Source: Deltaproteobacteria bacterium
GTDB taxonomy: Bacteria; Campylobacterota_A; Desulfurellia; JAGGSF01
Length of the DNA stretch: 33,584 nt
Reading direction: 5' to 3'
Assembly: GCA_021159235.1 (NCBI GenBank)
Contig: JAGGSF010000083.1
Span: 1 to 33,584 of the forward strand
Shown: positions 19,242 through 26,969 of the stretch, one piece after another
How positions within the stretch are numbered: position 1 is the first letter of the stretch
How the letters are laid out: each line of letters begins with the position of its first letter
Position numbers and translations under genes: made by a program
Notes under the pieces: model-generated
What the model was told of the DNA's origin: nothing
The model's input: only the letters and a program-made list of their open reading frames with translations
Database searches by the model: none

Positions 19242-20373
19242 TGTAGTCATAATTGGGGGCGGACCTGCAGGATGCGTGTTGGCGGAAGAGATAGGAGATG
19301 AGGTCTCTACCCTGGTGGTGGAGGAGGACAGAGAGATAGGAAAACCTGTAAGGTGCGCAGGTTTTGTCAGTGAAAGATGTATAAAGGAAGCAGACGCATA
19401 CGAATCAATACTGAAACAAACCAGTAAAATAGTTATTCATTCACCCAAGAGATCTGTGGTTGTAAATACAAAGGAAAGATTGTTTGTTATAAAGAGAGAC
19501 AGGTTTGATCAAATTATATTTAAAAGAGCAGTAAAAAAGAAAAAGGTAGAATTTGAATTAAATACAAGAGCCATAGGAAATGATGGAAATACTATTTTTT
19601 TAAAGAGTAAAGATGGATTAAAGACTGTAAGAGCAAAAGTTGTTGCAGGTGCGGATGGGGCTTTGAGCAATGTGGCAAGATGGTTTTCCTTCCCGCCTGT
19701 AAGCAAAAATTTATATGCATTTCAGCCATATATCCCCTACAATAAAGAAGAGGTGGAGGTCTTCTGGGGGAAAGATATTACTCCTTCATTTTTTTCATGG
19801 ATTATACCGGAAAATGGTATAGCGAGAATTGGTCTGGCTTCTCAAGAAAATCCATATTTTTATTTTAAAAATTTTTTAAACCGATTTACGGATGAAAGGT
19901 TAAAGATTACAGGAGGAGTTATCCCTATTGGGGCAAGAAAGAAAACGGTGAAGGGAAATGTAATACTCATAGGCGATGCAGCAGGGCAGGTGAAACCCAC
20001 CTCGGGAGGAGGACTGTATACCGGCATCGTTTGTGCGAAGGAAGCAGCCAATGCAATTAAAGAGGCAATATTTTCTGAAGACATAAAAAGACTTTCAAAT
20101 TATGAAAGAAACTGGAGAAAAAAGATAGGAAGAGAACTTTATTTCGGAATGCTTGTTCATAAGATGAGATGCAGGATTTCAGATGAAGGAAGAGATAGAT
20201 TTGTATCTTTTGTTTCTCGTTACAAAAGATTGGTAGAAGACAATGCAGATATAGATTATTTGAGTAAGATAGCAAAGAAGATATGGAGATACCCTGCTGC
20301 CTGGCGTGAAATATTGCACATCATTCCTCCCTACAGGTTTATTCCTTTAATGATTCGCTCTATATTCAGGTGA
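19228..20373 (+). CDS. geranylgeranyl reductase family FAD-dependent oxidoreductase
   Basis: N-terminal FAD site FDVVIIGGGPAGCVLAEEI, GKPVRCAGFVSE, RDRFDQIIFKRA, GADGALSNVARW, VILIGDAAGQVKPTSGGGLYTGIVCAKEAANAI. Confidence 0.88.
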   Translation: MWDFDVVIIGGGPAGCVLAEEIGDEVSTLVVEEDREIGKPVRCAGFVSERCIKEADAYESILKQTSKIVIHSPKRSVVVNTKERLFVIKRDRFDQIIFKRAVKKKKVEFELNTRAIGNDGNTIFLKSKDGLKTVRAKVVAGADGALSNVARWFSFPPVSKNLYAFQPYIPYNKEEVEVFWGKDITPSFFSWIIPENGIARIGLASQENPYFYFKNFLNRFTDERLKITGGVIPIGARKKTVKGNVILIGDAAGQVKPTSGGGLYTGIVCAKEAANAIKEAIFSEDIKRLSNYERNWRKKIGRELYFGMLVHKMRCRISDEGRDRFVSFVSRYKRLVEDNADIDYLSKIAKKIWRYPAAWREILHIIPPYRFIPLMIRSIFR

Positions 20374-20374
20374 T

Positions 20375-20419
20375 ATGCAGATAAAAATACTCGGCGCAGA
20401 ATCATTGGGTGTCAGGTAA
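20375..20419 (+). pseudogene. 14-codon stub MQIKILGAESLGVR*, resembling the N-terminus of a UPF0282-type (beta-lactamase-fold) protein
   Basis: ATG two nt after the upstream stop; peptide matches the recalled N-terminal signature xESLGVRS of UPF0282 proteins, then TAA and loss of similarity in all three frames up to the convergent gene. Confidence 0.5.
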
Positions 20420-20429
20420 GTTTACAATT

Positions 20430-21203
20430 TCATCTCTTAGTGAATTCGATATTTCTTACCTTATGGGGATCAATTTTCTCAATGAATTTTAATTCTCTTT
20501 CCGTAGGTAGTTTTGTTACTTTCAGATTTTCTGGAATTATTAAATCGAATCCCGTATTCTCTATTACCTCTTTTAATTCTACACCGGGATGAATAGATTC
20601 TATCCTCATTTTCTTTGTTTCTTCATCAAAATTCAAAACGCACAGATTTGTTATCACCTTTTTTGGTCCACCGTCTAATCCCTTTATTTTTCTCTCTTGT
20701 CCTCCCTTTAAATATCCCTGTCCTGTGATAAAATCCAATTTTTCTACAAAAACCCTTCTGTTGTGGTTTGGTATCCATATGATTGTGGGAATAATCGCAC
20801 AGAGATGGGCAGTTGCTGCTCCACCGGGAAGTCTTACCTTTGGTTTTTTGTAGTCTCCAATAACGCTTAAATTCGTGTTTCCATACCTGTCTATCTGGGC
20901 AGCTCCTAAGAATATCAGGTCTATCTTTTTTCTTTGAGCAAGATCAAAAACATCAGATAGTGGGATATAGGCTACAGCTCTTTCTTCCAGCTTTGGACCT
21001 GCTGTTGAAAATGGAACAAAGTCCGGCTCGGGGTCTATCGTATCTGCTGTATTGAAATATACCATATTCGGAGCATGAAAATTTTTTGCCAACAGGCAAG
21101 CGATCATGGGCATCGGTGAATAAAGTCCCTGCAAGACCATATCTCCATCTGCTATCTCCCTTGCCATGCATGTTATCATCAACTCTGCAATACTTACCAT
21201 CAT
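20430..21203 (-). CDS. CoA-transferase family subunit beta (GctB/IpdB-like)
   Basis: GAAQIDRYGNTNLSVIGDYKKPKVRLPGGAA, NRRVFVEKLDFITGQGYLKGG, VITNLCVLNFDEETKKMRIESIHPGVELKEVIENTGFDL. Confidence 0.85.
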   Translation of the reverse strand: MMVSIAELMITCMAREIADGDMVLQGLYSPMPMIACLLAKNFHAPNMVYFNTADTIDPEPDFVPFSTAGPKLEERAVAYIPLSDVFDLAQRKKIDLIFLGAAQIDRYGNTNLSVIGDYKKPKVRLPGGAATAHLCAIIPTIIWIPNHNRRVFVEKLDFITGQGYLKGGQERKIKGLDGGPKKVITNLCVLNFDEETKKMRIESIHPGVELKEVIENTGFDLIIPENLKVTKLPTERELKFIEKIDPHKVRNIEFTKR

Positions 21204-22015
21204 TCTTCCTTTTCAAAACAGTATTTATCTAAGTATTCCTTAAATCCTTCCTCCGTTTTTGTAGCTTGCGCATAGAGTTTTATGTGCTCGTCATCACTAT
21301 CATAAAAAACATCACAGGATGTAGGCCATGCTCCCTCAGGCTTATGCACCAGAGCAGTTACATAGATATACGGTATCGTTGTCAGGTAAGGATTCTTCCT
21401 TATCTCTTCTGAAGACAAAATTTCTTCCACTGTTACTATTGTTCTTTCTGCTGCCTGTGCCATAAGCACATCTTCAAACGGGGGACCAACTGTTATAATG
21501 TTTCCATACCTGTCTGCACCATGAGCATGAATAAGAGCAACATCAGGTTTTATTGCTTTTACCGCAACCAGGTGCTGTCCCGTAAAAGGGCAGTTTATCT
21601 CTTTCATATTTTTGTTTACCTTCAAAACATCGGATTCAAACATTCCTCCAATAGGCAGGAAAGGAATACCCATTTTCGCAGCTCTTAAGGCAGAGATAAT
21701 GGAATAACAGGCGTGTTCATCTACTTCAACTTCTCTCTTTTCGATTTTCCTTCTAAAGTTCATAGCCAGACCAAATTCTTCCAGAGATACCATAGCAAAT
21801 GAAACCTTTCTTACACAATTTGCCCCTATCAGCATGTCAAAATCCATGCCCTTTTCTCTGCCTACGATGTGAAGATCTCTCTTGTTTTGTCTTATAACTT
21901 CTCTTATCAAAGCCATAGGCGAGCGATTCCTTCCACAGCCGCCAATAGCAACTGTGTCTCCATTCTGAACAAACCGACCTATTGCTTCCTTCAGATCCAT
22001 AAGTTTTCCTTGCAT
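21200..22015 (-). CDS. CoA-transferase family subunit alpha (GctA/IpdA-like)
   Basis: GDTVAIGGCGRNRSPMALIREVIRQ, VRKVSFAMVSLEEFG, VDEHACYSIISALRAAKMGIPFLPIGG, PDVALIHAHGADRYGNI, QAAERTIVTVEEI. Confidence 0.87.
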   Translation of the reverse strand: MQGKLMDLKEAIGRFVQNGDTVAIGGCGRNRSPMALIREVIRQNKRDLHIVGREKGMDFDMLIGANCVRKVSFAMVSLEEFGLAMNFRRKIEKREVEVDEHACYSIISALRAAKMGIPFLPIGGMFESDVLKVNKNMKEINCPFTGQHLVAVKAIKPDVALIHAHGADRYGNIITVGPPFEDVLMAQAAERTIVTVEEILSSEEIRKNPYLTTIPYIYVTALVHKPEGAWPTSCDVFYDSDDEHIKLYAQATKTEEGFKEYLDKYCFEKEE

Positions 22016-22024
22016 GTCTTTTAT

Positions 22025-23398
22025 TTACTCCATTAAAAGTAGATTGAACAGTGATTTGAAATTTTCCAATTTTTCAATGTTCCACAATATATTTAACACC
22101 TCATCTATTCTGTTTTTATCTATCATGTTTTTCACATTGCTTCTGAATTTTTCTTCAACTTCAGAATCTGTCATGGGATTTTTGGCATGTCCTTTTGGAT
22201 AACACACCTCTTCTGAAAACACTTTTCCATCTTTTGTTCTTACGATAATTCTATTGGGTATGCCATCGGGGTAAAGTCTGGATAAATCCTTGCAGCTGTT
22301 CAATTTGACATTATTCTTTAGAAAATTCATTGTTTTTTTATCATTCAATCTCTCTTTACTGAAAGACTCCTTTGTAACCTTTCCATCTAAAAGTGCAGTT
22401 AAAGTGATATAAGGCAAAGAGTGATCCGCCGTTTCTCTGGTTTTAGGCTGCCATTTCTCCGGGTCTTTGGCCAGTATCTCGTAGGATACATCAAATGTAT
22501 CAATGGTGAGTTCTTCTATCTTTTCTACGTTCAGATTTTCCTTCAGGTTGATGGCTGCTTCCACTGCACTCTGAGCATGATACTCAACAGGCCAGAATTT
22601 GATATGTGTATCCATTATCCTTTCCGGAGGTCTCTTTTCTGAAATGGTTTTCAATCCTTCCATATGGATAGAATCTTTTAATAATAATTTGTTAAAACCC
22701 ATTTCACCTTCAAATGGTCTGTTAGGTCCGGTAAAACCCTTTTCTGCCAGTAGAGAGGAAAATATTGCATTTTTAGAAGCATTTGCAGCGGCAGCTCCTT
22801 TCCACATGGAGAGTTCTCCTGCTCTGGTTTGTCTCATTGCTGCATGCGGCACAATCGTTAGAGCGATGGCGTTTTTTGTGTTTTGAACATTCATATTCAG
22901 AAGTTTTGATGCTCCTAAAACCACACCAATTGCTATGAAGTTTACATGGTCCCAGCCATTTTTCCTTAAAGATCCACTATCGCAGAGAGAAACTGCTGCC
23001 TCATATGCTGTGGCAATGGATGTAACCAGATCCTTCCCATTATTTTTATTATATTCGGCAAGGGCTAAAAGAGGCATTATGACATCCGATGGATGAATGG
23101 GTTCCAATGATAGGTAGGTGTCGCTGAAATCGAGGTATCTTACATGAAGACCATTTATGAAGGCAGCAAGTCCTGGTGTGGTTTTAACAGGCGTGCCAAT
23201 GACCGTTGCCCCGTTGGACAGTCTAAAGTCGTATCCCATCTTCCTTGCAATTTCTGGTGTCTGCTCGGAATATGCGGCAACAGCCACCCCTACGGAATCT
23301 ATTATACGCCTCTTTACTTCATGTATGACCTTCGAAGAGATTTTCTCAAAACTTACATTTTTTGCATAATCCGCAAACAAACTGGAAAACCTGTCCAT
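22025..23398 (-). CDS. MmgE/PrpD family protein (2-methylcitrate dehydratase-like)
   Basis: HEVKRRIIDSVGVAVAAY, NGATVIGTPVKTTPGLAAFINGLHVRYLDFSDTYL, HPSDVIMPLLALAEY, NGWDHVNFIAIGVVLGASKLL, MWKGAAAANASKNAIFSSLLAEKGFTGPNRPFEG. Confidence 0.92.
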   Translation of the reverse strand: MDRFSSLFADYAKNVSFEKISSKVIHEVKRRIIDSVGVAVAAYSEQTPEIARKMGYDFRLSNGATVIGTPVKTTPGLAAFINGLHVRYLDFSDTYLSLEPIHPSDVIMPLLALAEYNKNNGKDLVTSIATAYEAAVSLCDSGSLRKNGWDHVNFIAIGVVLGASKLLNMNVQNTKNAIALTIVPHAAMRQTRAGELSMWKGAAAANASKNAIFSSLLAEKGFTGPNRPFEGEMGFNKLLLKDSIHMEGLKTISEKRPPERIMDTHIKFWPVEYHAQSAVEAAINLKENLNVEKIEELTIDTFDVSYEILAKDPEKWQPKTRETADHSLPYITLTALLDGKVTKESFSKERLNDKKTMNFLKNNVKLNSCKDLSRLYPDGIPNRIIVRTKDGKVFSEEVCYPKGHAKNPMTDSEVEEKFRSNVKNMIDKNRIDEVLNILWNIEKLENFKSLFNLLLME

Positions 23399-23409
23399 AT
23401 AGAACTCCC

Positions 23410-24492
23410 TTATTTAAAGATGATATAAGGGACATATACCCTACCATCCATCAGGCGGCGTGCTGTTCTTCCCATAGAAACACTCCTTACACTTATCTCT
23501 TTATTAAATTCTATTTCTGTTTTTACATCCATAATGCCAGAGGGGTGAAGAATGTTCAGTTTATCTCCATTTTTTCTGGCAACTTCATATACGACTGTTC
23601 CCGGGATTTTAGATGCCGCTCCTATGCATACCGCAGCTGTTGCGGCATAACTTTCATGCACTCTGCCCATAGAGAGCATAAAAGAGATAATATCAGCATT
23701 TTCATCCTTTGAAGACTGAACCAGTGCTATTTTGGGAATGGCTGCTGACCTTGAAGATGCCTCTTCTAAGTTCTCTGCAAATCCTAAAACACAGGCCACA
23801 TAATCCCTTATTTCATTCAATCTATCAACTGAGCTTCTCTTATCCCATGTTCTTAAATCTATTTCCACATCCTCTGCCCTTACAAAAACCATAGGATTTG
23901 ATACATCCAGGATGGATGCCTCAATTGCTTTTTCACCTATATTTAATGTTTCTTTTCTCTTCCCGGTGGGAAATAGTTTCCCCGTTTTTGCCCCTGCAGG
24001 TTCAATGTATTTTATATCTATTCTTGCGCCACTTTTTTTAACGCCGGCAATAGAATAGTTTCCCTGGCTAACGGACTTTCCATTCTTTACAGGGACAGTA
24101 ATTTCAAACCTCTTTCCCGTGTTAATGTTTAATACCTTTATGCTTGTCTTTGGTTCTTCTGCCTTTATCAAACCCTCATCTATGGCAAATGGTCCTACAG
24201 CAGAAAGCAGATTCCCGCACATTCCCTTATAATCAACAATGGGTTTATCTATTCCTACCTGTGCAAAGAGATAATTTATATATTCATCCTTTTTTGAAAT
24301 TACCACCACTTTACTGGTATGTGAAGTTGCACCACCCAAACCGTCTATCTCTCTTTTATCCGGACTTCCTAAGGCAGCTAAAAATACATCATCCCAGAAT
24401 TTTCTTTCTGGAAGGTCCTTTTCATGAAAAAATAGTCCCCTGCTGGTGCCACCACGGTATACAACAGCAGGTATGCCGAAAAGATCATACAT
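23410..24492 (-). CDS. prpF: PrpF-family isomerase (2-methylaconitate / methylitaconate isomerase-like)
   Basis: IPAVVYRGGTSRGLFFHEKDLP, LAALGSPDKREIDGLGGATSHTSKVVVIS, YLFAQVGIDKPIVDYKGMCGNLLSAVGPFAIDEGL, NTGKRFEITVPV. Confidence 0.93.
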   Translation of the reverse strand: MYDLFGIPAVVYRGGTSRGLFFHEKDLPERKFWDDVFLAALGSPDKREIDGLGGATSHTSKVVVISKKDEYINYLFAQVGIDKPIVDYKGMCGNLLSAVGPFAIDEGLIKAEEPKTSIKVLNINTGKRFEITVPVKNGKSVSQGNYSIAGVKKSGARIDIKYIEPAGAKTGKLFPTGKRKETLNIGEKAIEASILDVSNPMVFVRAEDVEIDLRTWDKRSSVDRLNEIRDYVACVLGFAENLEEASSRSAAIPKIALVQSSKDENADIISFMLSMGRVHESYAATAAVCIGAASKIPGTVVYEVARKNGDKLNILHPSGIMDVKTEIEFNKEISVRSVSMGRTARRLMDGRVYVPYIIFK

Positions 24493-25339
24493 ATTTTTTT
24501 AAATACTCATTGTAACCTATGAGTTTATAAAGCTCATCTCTGGTATACATCAAAGGAACAGAATCCTTCTGGCTGCCTGTTTCCTTTATCTCTTTTAATA
24601 CATGAAATGTGGCTTTCATAGCCATTCTCAATGTGGTAACGGGAAATATTACCATCCTGTATCCCATCTGTTCAAACTCTTTAGCGGAGATATACGGACT
24701 TTTTCCGAATTCTGTCATGTTTGCAAGTAAAGCGCCATTTACTTCCTTAGAATAGATTTCAAATTCTTCTCTCGATTCCAATGCTTCTGGAAATATCATG
24801 TCTGCTCCTGCTCCTAAATATGCCTGTCCTCTTTCTACAGCCTCTTTAAATCCCAGAGGAGTTCTCGCATCTGTTCTTGCTATTATTAAGAAATTTTTGT
24901 CCTTTCTTGCTTCCACAGCTGCTTTTATCTTGTCTATCATCTCCTCTTTGGTGATAACCTCTTTTCCTTGAAGATGACCACATCTTTTAGGAGATACCTG
25001 ATCTTCTATATGAATGCCGCATACGCCTGTAGACTCAAATTCTTTCACCGTTCTTTCAACATTGAGCACTCCTCCATAACCTGTATCTGCATCAGAGATG
25101 ACAGGAAGATTAACGGCTTTTACTATCCTGGATGCACATTCCACCATCTCTGTTAATGTCAGCAGCCCGTGGTCCGGCAGTCCATACTGTGCCACGCATA
25201 CTCCTCCCCCCGTCATATACACTGCATCGAATCCCAAATTTTCTACCATTTTAGCAGATATGGCATCGTAAGCGCCGGGAACAACGAGGATATTATCTTT
25301 TTTCAAAAGCTCTCTTAACCTTTTTCTTCTCTCTAACAT
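24485..25339 (-). CDS. isocitrate lyase / PEP mutase superfamily lyase (PrpB- or dimethylmalate-lyase-like)
   Basis: VVPGAYDAISAKMVENLGFDAVYMTGGG, PVISDADTGYGGVLNVERTV, GIHIEDQVSPKRCGHLQGKEVI, FLIIARTDAR, GADMIFPEALES. Confidence 0.92.
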   Translation of the reverse strand: MLERRKRLRELLKKDNILVVPGAYDAISAKMVENLGFDAVYMTGGGVCVAQYGLPDHGLLTLTEMVECASRIVKAVNLPVISDADTGYGGVLNVERTVKEFESTGVCGIHIEDQVSPKRCGHLQGKEVITKEEMIDKIKAAVEARKDKNFLIIARTDARTPLGFKEAVERGQAYLGAGADMIFPEALESREEFEIYSKEVNGALLANMTEFGKSPYISAKEFEQMGYRMVIFPVTTLRMAMKATFHVLKEIKETGSQKDSVPLMYTRDELYKLIGYNEYLKKYV

Positions 25340-25343
25340 TCAA

Positions 25344-26192
25344 TCATCTTCTGGCCATTTCTTTCAATCTTTTGATCCTTTCCTCTATTGGAGGATGGGT
25401 GCTGAAAAGATTCATCAATGTTTTGCCTTTCAGAGGGTTTACAATAAACATATGTGCAGTGGAGGGTTGAGCATTTAATGGAACAGATTTTGAATAGGCA
25501 TCCAGTTTTTCCAGTGCATTTGCTAAATACAATGGATTTCCTGAGAATTTTGCTCCTGCTTTGTCTGCTTCATATTCCCTTGTTCTTGAAATAGCCAGTT
25601 GAATAAGCATAGCAGCGATGGGAGCCAGGATAGCTACAGCGATAAGGCCGATTATGCCTCCTCCTTCTTCATCCTCGCTTCTACCAAAGCCACCGAATAT
25701 TGCCGCCCATCGGGCCATGCTGGCAACAATCATTACAGCACCGGCAACTGTAGCGGCAACAGAGCCGATGAGTATATCTCTGTGTTTAACGTGACCCAAC
25801 TCGTGCCCTAAAACACCCATCAATTCTTCTTTGTTTAAAAGATTCAATGCTCCTTCTGTTACTGCAACTGCAGCGTGATGAGGACCTCTCCCTGTTGCAA
25901 ATGCATTGGGGGAAGAAGAGGGTATAATATAAAGCTTAGGCATAGGCAATTTTGCTCTTTCTGCCAGTTTTCTTACTATCTCATGCAGTAGAGGTGATTG
26001 TTCCTTGTTTGTTTCTCTTGCCCTATACATACTTAGAGCAATCTTATCCGAGAAATAATAGCTGCTGAAATTCATAATAAGAGCAAACACAAAGGCAATG
26101 ATAATACCTGTTTTTCCACCCAGAAGTTCACCGATCAACAACAGCAAAATGGTAAGCAAACCCAGAAAAAATGCTGTTTTTACTGTATTCAT
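25344..26192 (-). CDS. htpX: M48 family zinc metalloprotease HtpX
   Basis: MGVLGHELGHVKHRDILIG (HExxH), NAFATGRGPHHAAVAVTEGAL, SRTREYEADKAGA, FSTHPPIEERIKRLKEMA. Confidence 0.95.
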   Translation of the reverse strand: MNTVKTAFFLGLLTILLLLIGELLGGKTGIIIAFVFALIMNFSSYYFSDKIALSMYRARETNKEQSPLLHEIVRKLAERAKLPMPKLYIIPSSSPNAFATGRGPHHAAVAVTEGALNLLNKEELMGVLGHELGHVKHRDILIGSVAATVAGAVMIVASMARWAAIFGGFGRSEDEEGGGIIGLIAVAILAPIAAMLIQLAISRTREYEADKAGAKFSGNPLYLANALEKLDAYSKSVPLNAQPSTAHMFIVNPLKGKTLMNLFSTHPPIEERIKRLKEMARR

Positions 26193-26236
26193 TCACTCCC
26201 TCCTATCAATTAACAACTTCATCAAAGGTAAATTAA

Positions 26237-26264
26237 ATTATAATCAGTGTTCTTTCTTTTTCAA
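26237..26264 (-). promoter_or_regulatory. candidate sigma70-type promoter for htpX and downstream island
   Basis: On the - strand: TTGAAA (26264-26259), 16-nt spacer, consensus TATAAT (26242-26237); SD AGGAGGGAG before htpX ATG. Confidence 0.6.
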
Positions 26265-26300
26265 CTTTAAAATCAGTGTATTTTATGCTAAATTTCGTAT

Positions 26301-26969
26301 ATGTATGTAGAACTTGTTTCTTTCACGCCCGAACCTGAAAAACTATGTGCTTTAGCAGCTCGTATCTGCTACACAAACAAAAACTGGCAGACATTGAAAC
26401 AATCCATTACAGAAAAGGAAATACATAATCTGTTAGAAAGAATAATTTCCTCCGGACACCTGTCTGTCATTGAACACGCTTCTTTTTCCTTTTATATCGA
26501 AGGTATATCCCGTGTCTGCAGCCACCAGTTAGTAAGACATCGCCTTGCTTCATTTTCTCAACAAAGCCACAGATATTCAAAACCAGAAAGATTTATTATA
26601 CCCCCGCCGTTAAAAAACGAAAAAACATGTCTTGAAATCTTAGATAAGGCACAGAAAACATATAACCTGCTGCTAAAAAAAGGCGTAAAGAAAGAAGATG
26701 CAAGGTTTATTCTGCCTCAAGCTGCATCTACCCGCATTTTCCTCACCATGAACGCCAGGGAACTCCTGCACTTCTTTCGTTTAAGGTGCTGCTACCGCGC
26801 CCAATGGGAAATCAGAAATGTAGCCATGGAAATGCTGAAGCAGGTAAAAAGGGTAGCACCATTTATCTTTAAATCAGCCGGGCCCCCATGCCTTACAGGT
26901 CCATGTCCAGAAAAAGAACCCTGCGGAATAGATATAACAGAGATTAGAAATCTCTTCAAAGATCTATGA
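26301..26969 (+). CDS. thyX: FAD-dependent thymidylate synthase
   Basis: ThyX motif RHRLASFSQQSHRYSK (RHRX7S), AARICYTNK, SGHLSVIEHASFSFYIEGISR, RELLHFFRLRCCYRAQWEIR. Confidence 0.96.
   Translation: MYVELVSFTPEPEKLCALAARICYTNKNWQTLKQSITEKEIHNLLERIISSGHLSVIEHASFSFYIEGISRVCSHQLVRHRLASFSQQSHRYSKPERFIIPPPLKNEKTCLEILDKAQKTYNLLLKKGVKKEDARFILPQAASTRIFLTMNARELLHFFRLRCCYRAQWEIRNVAMEMLKQVKRVAPFIFKSAGPPCLTGPCPEKEPCGIDITEIRNLFKDL

Noticed and set aside
20374-20430. Mobile-element insertion at the GGR/IpdB junction
   Set aside because: No transposase, terminal inverted repeats or target-site duplication could be seen; only the gene stub suggests a rearrangement.
20953-21216. 87-aa - strand ORF
   Set aside because: Alternate frame overlapping the IpdB-like gene, which has clear family motifs.
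24144-24515. 123-aa + ORF, and similar + ORFs at 22599-22886 and 23362-23712
   Set aside because: Shadow ORFs opposite prpF and mmgE; no credible start signals or motifs.
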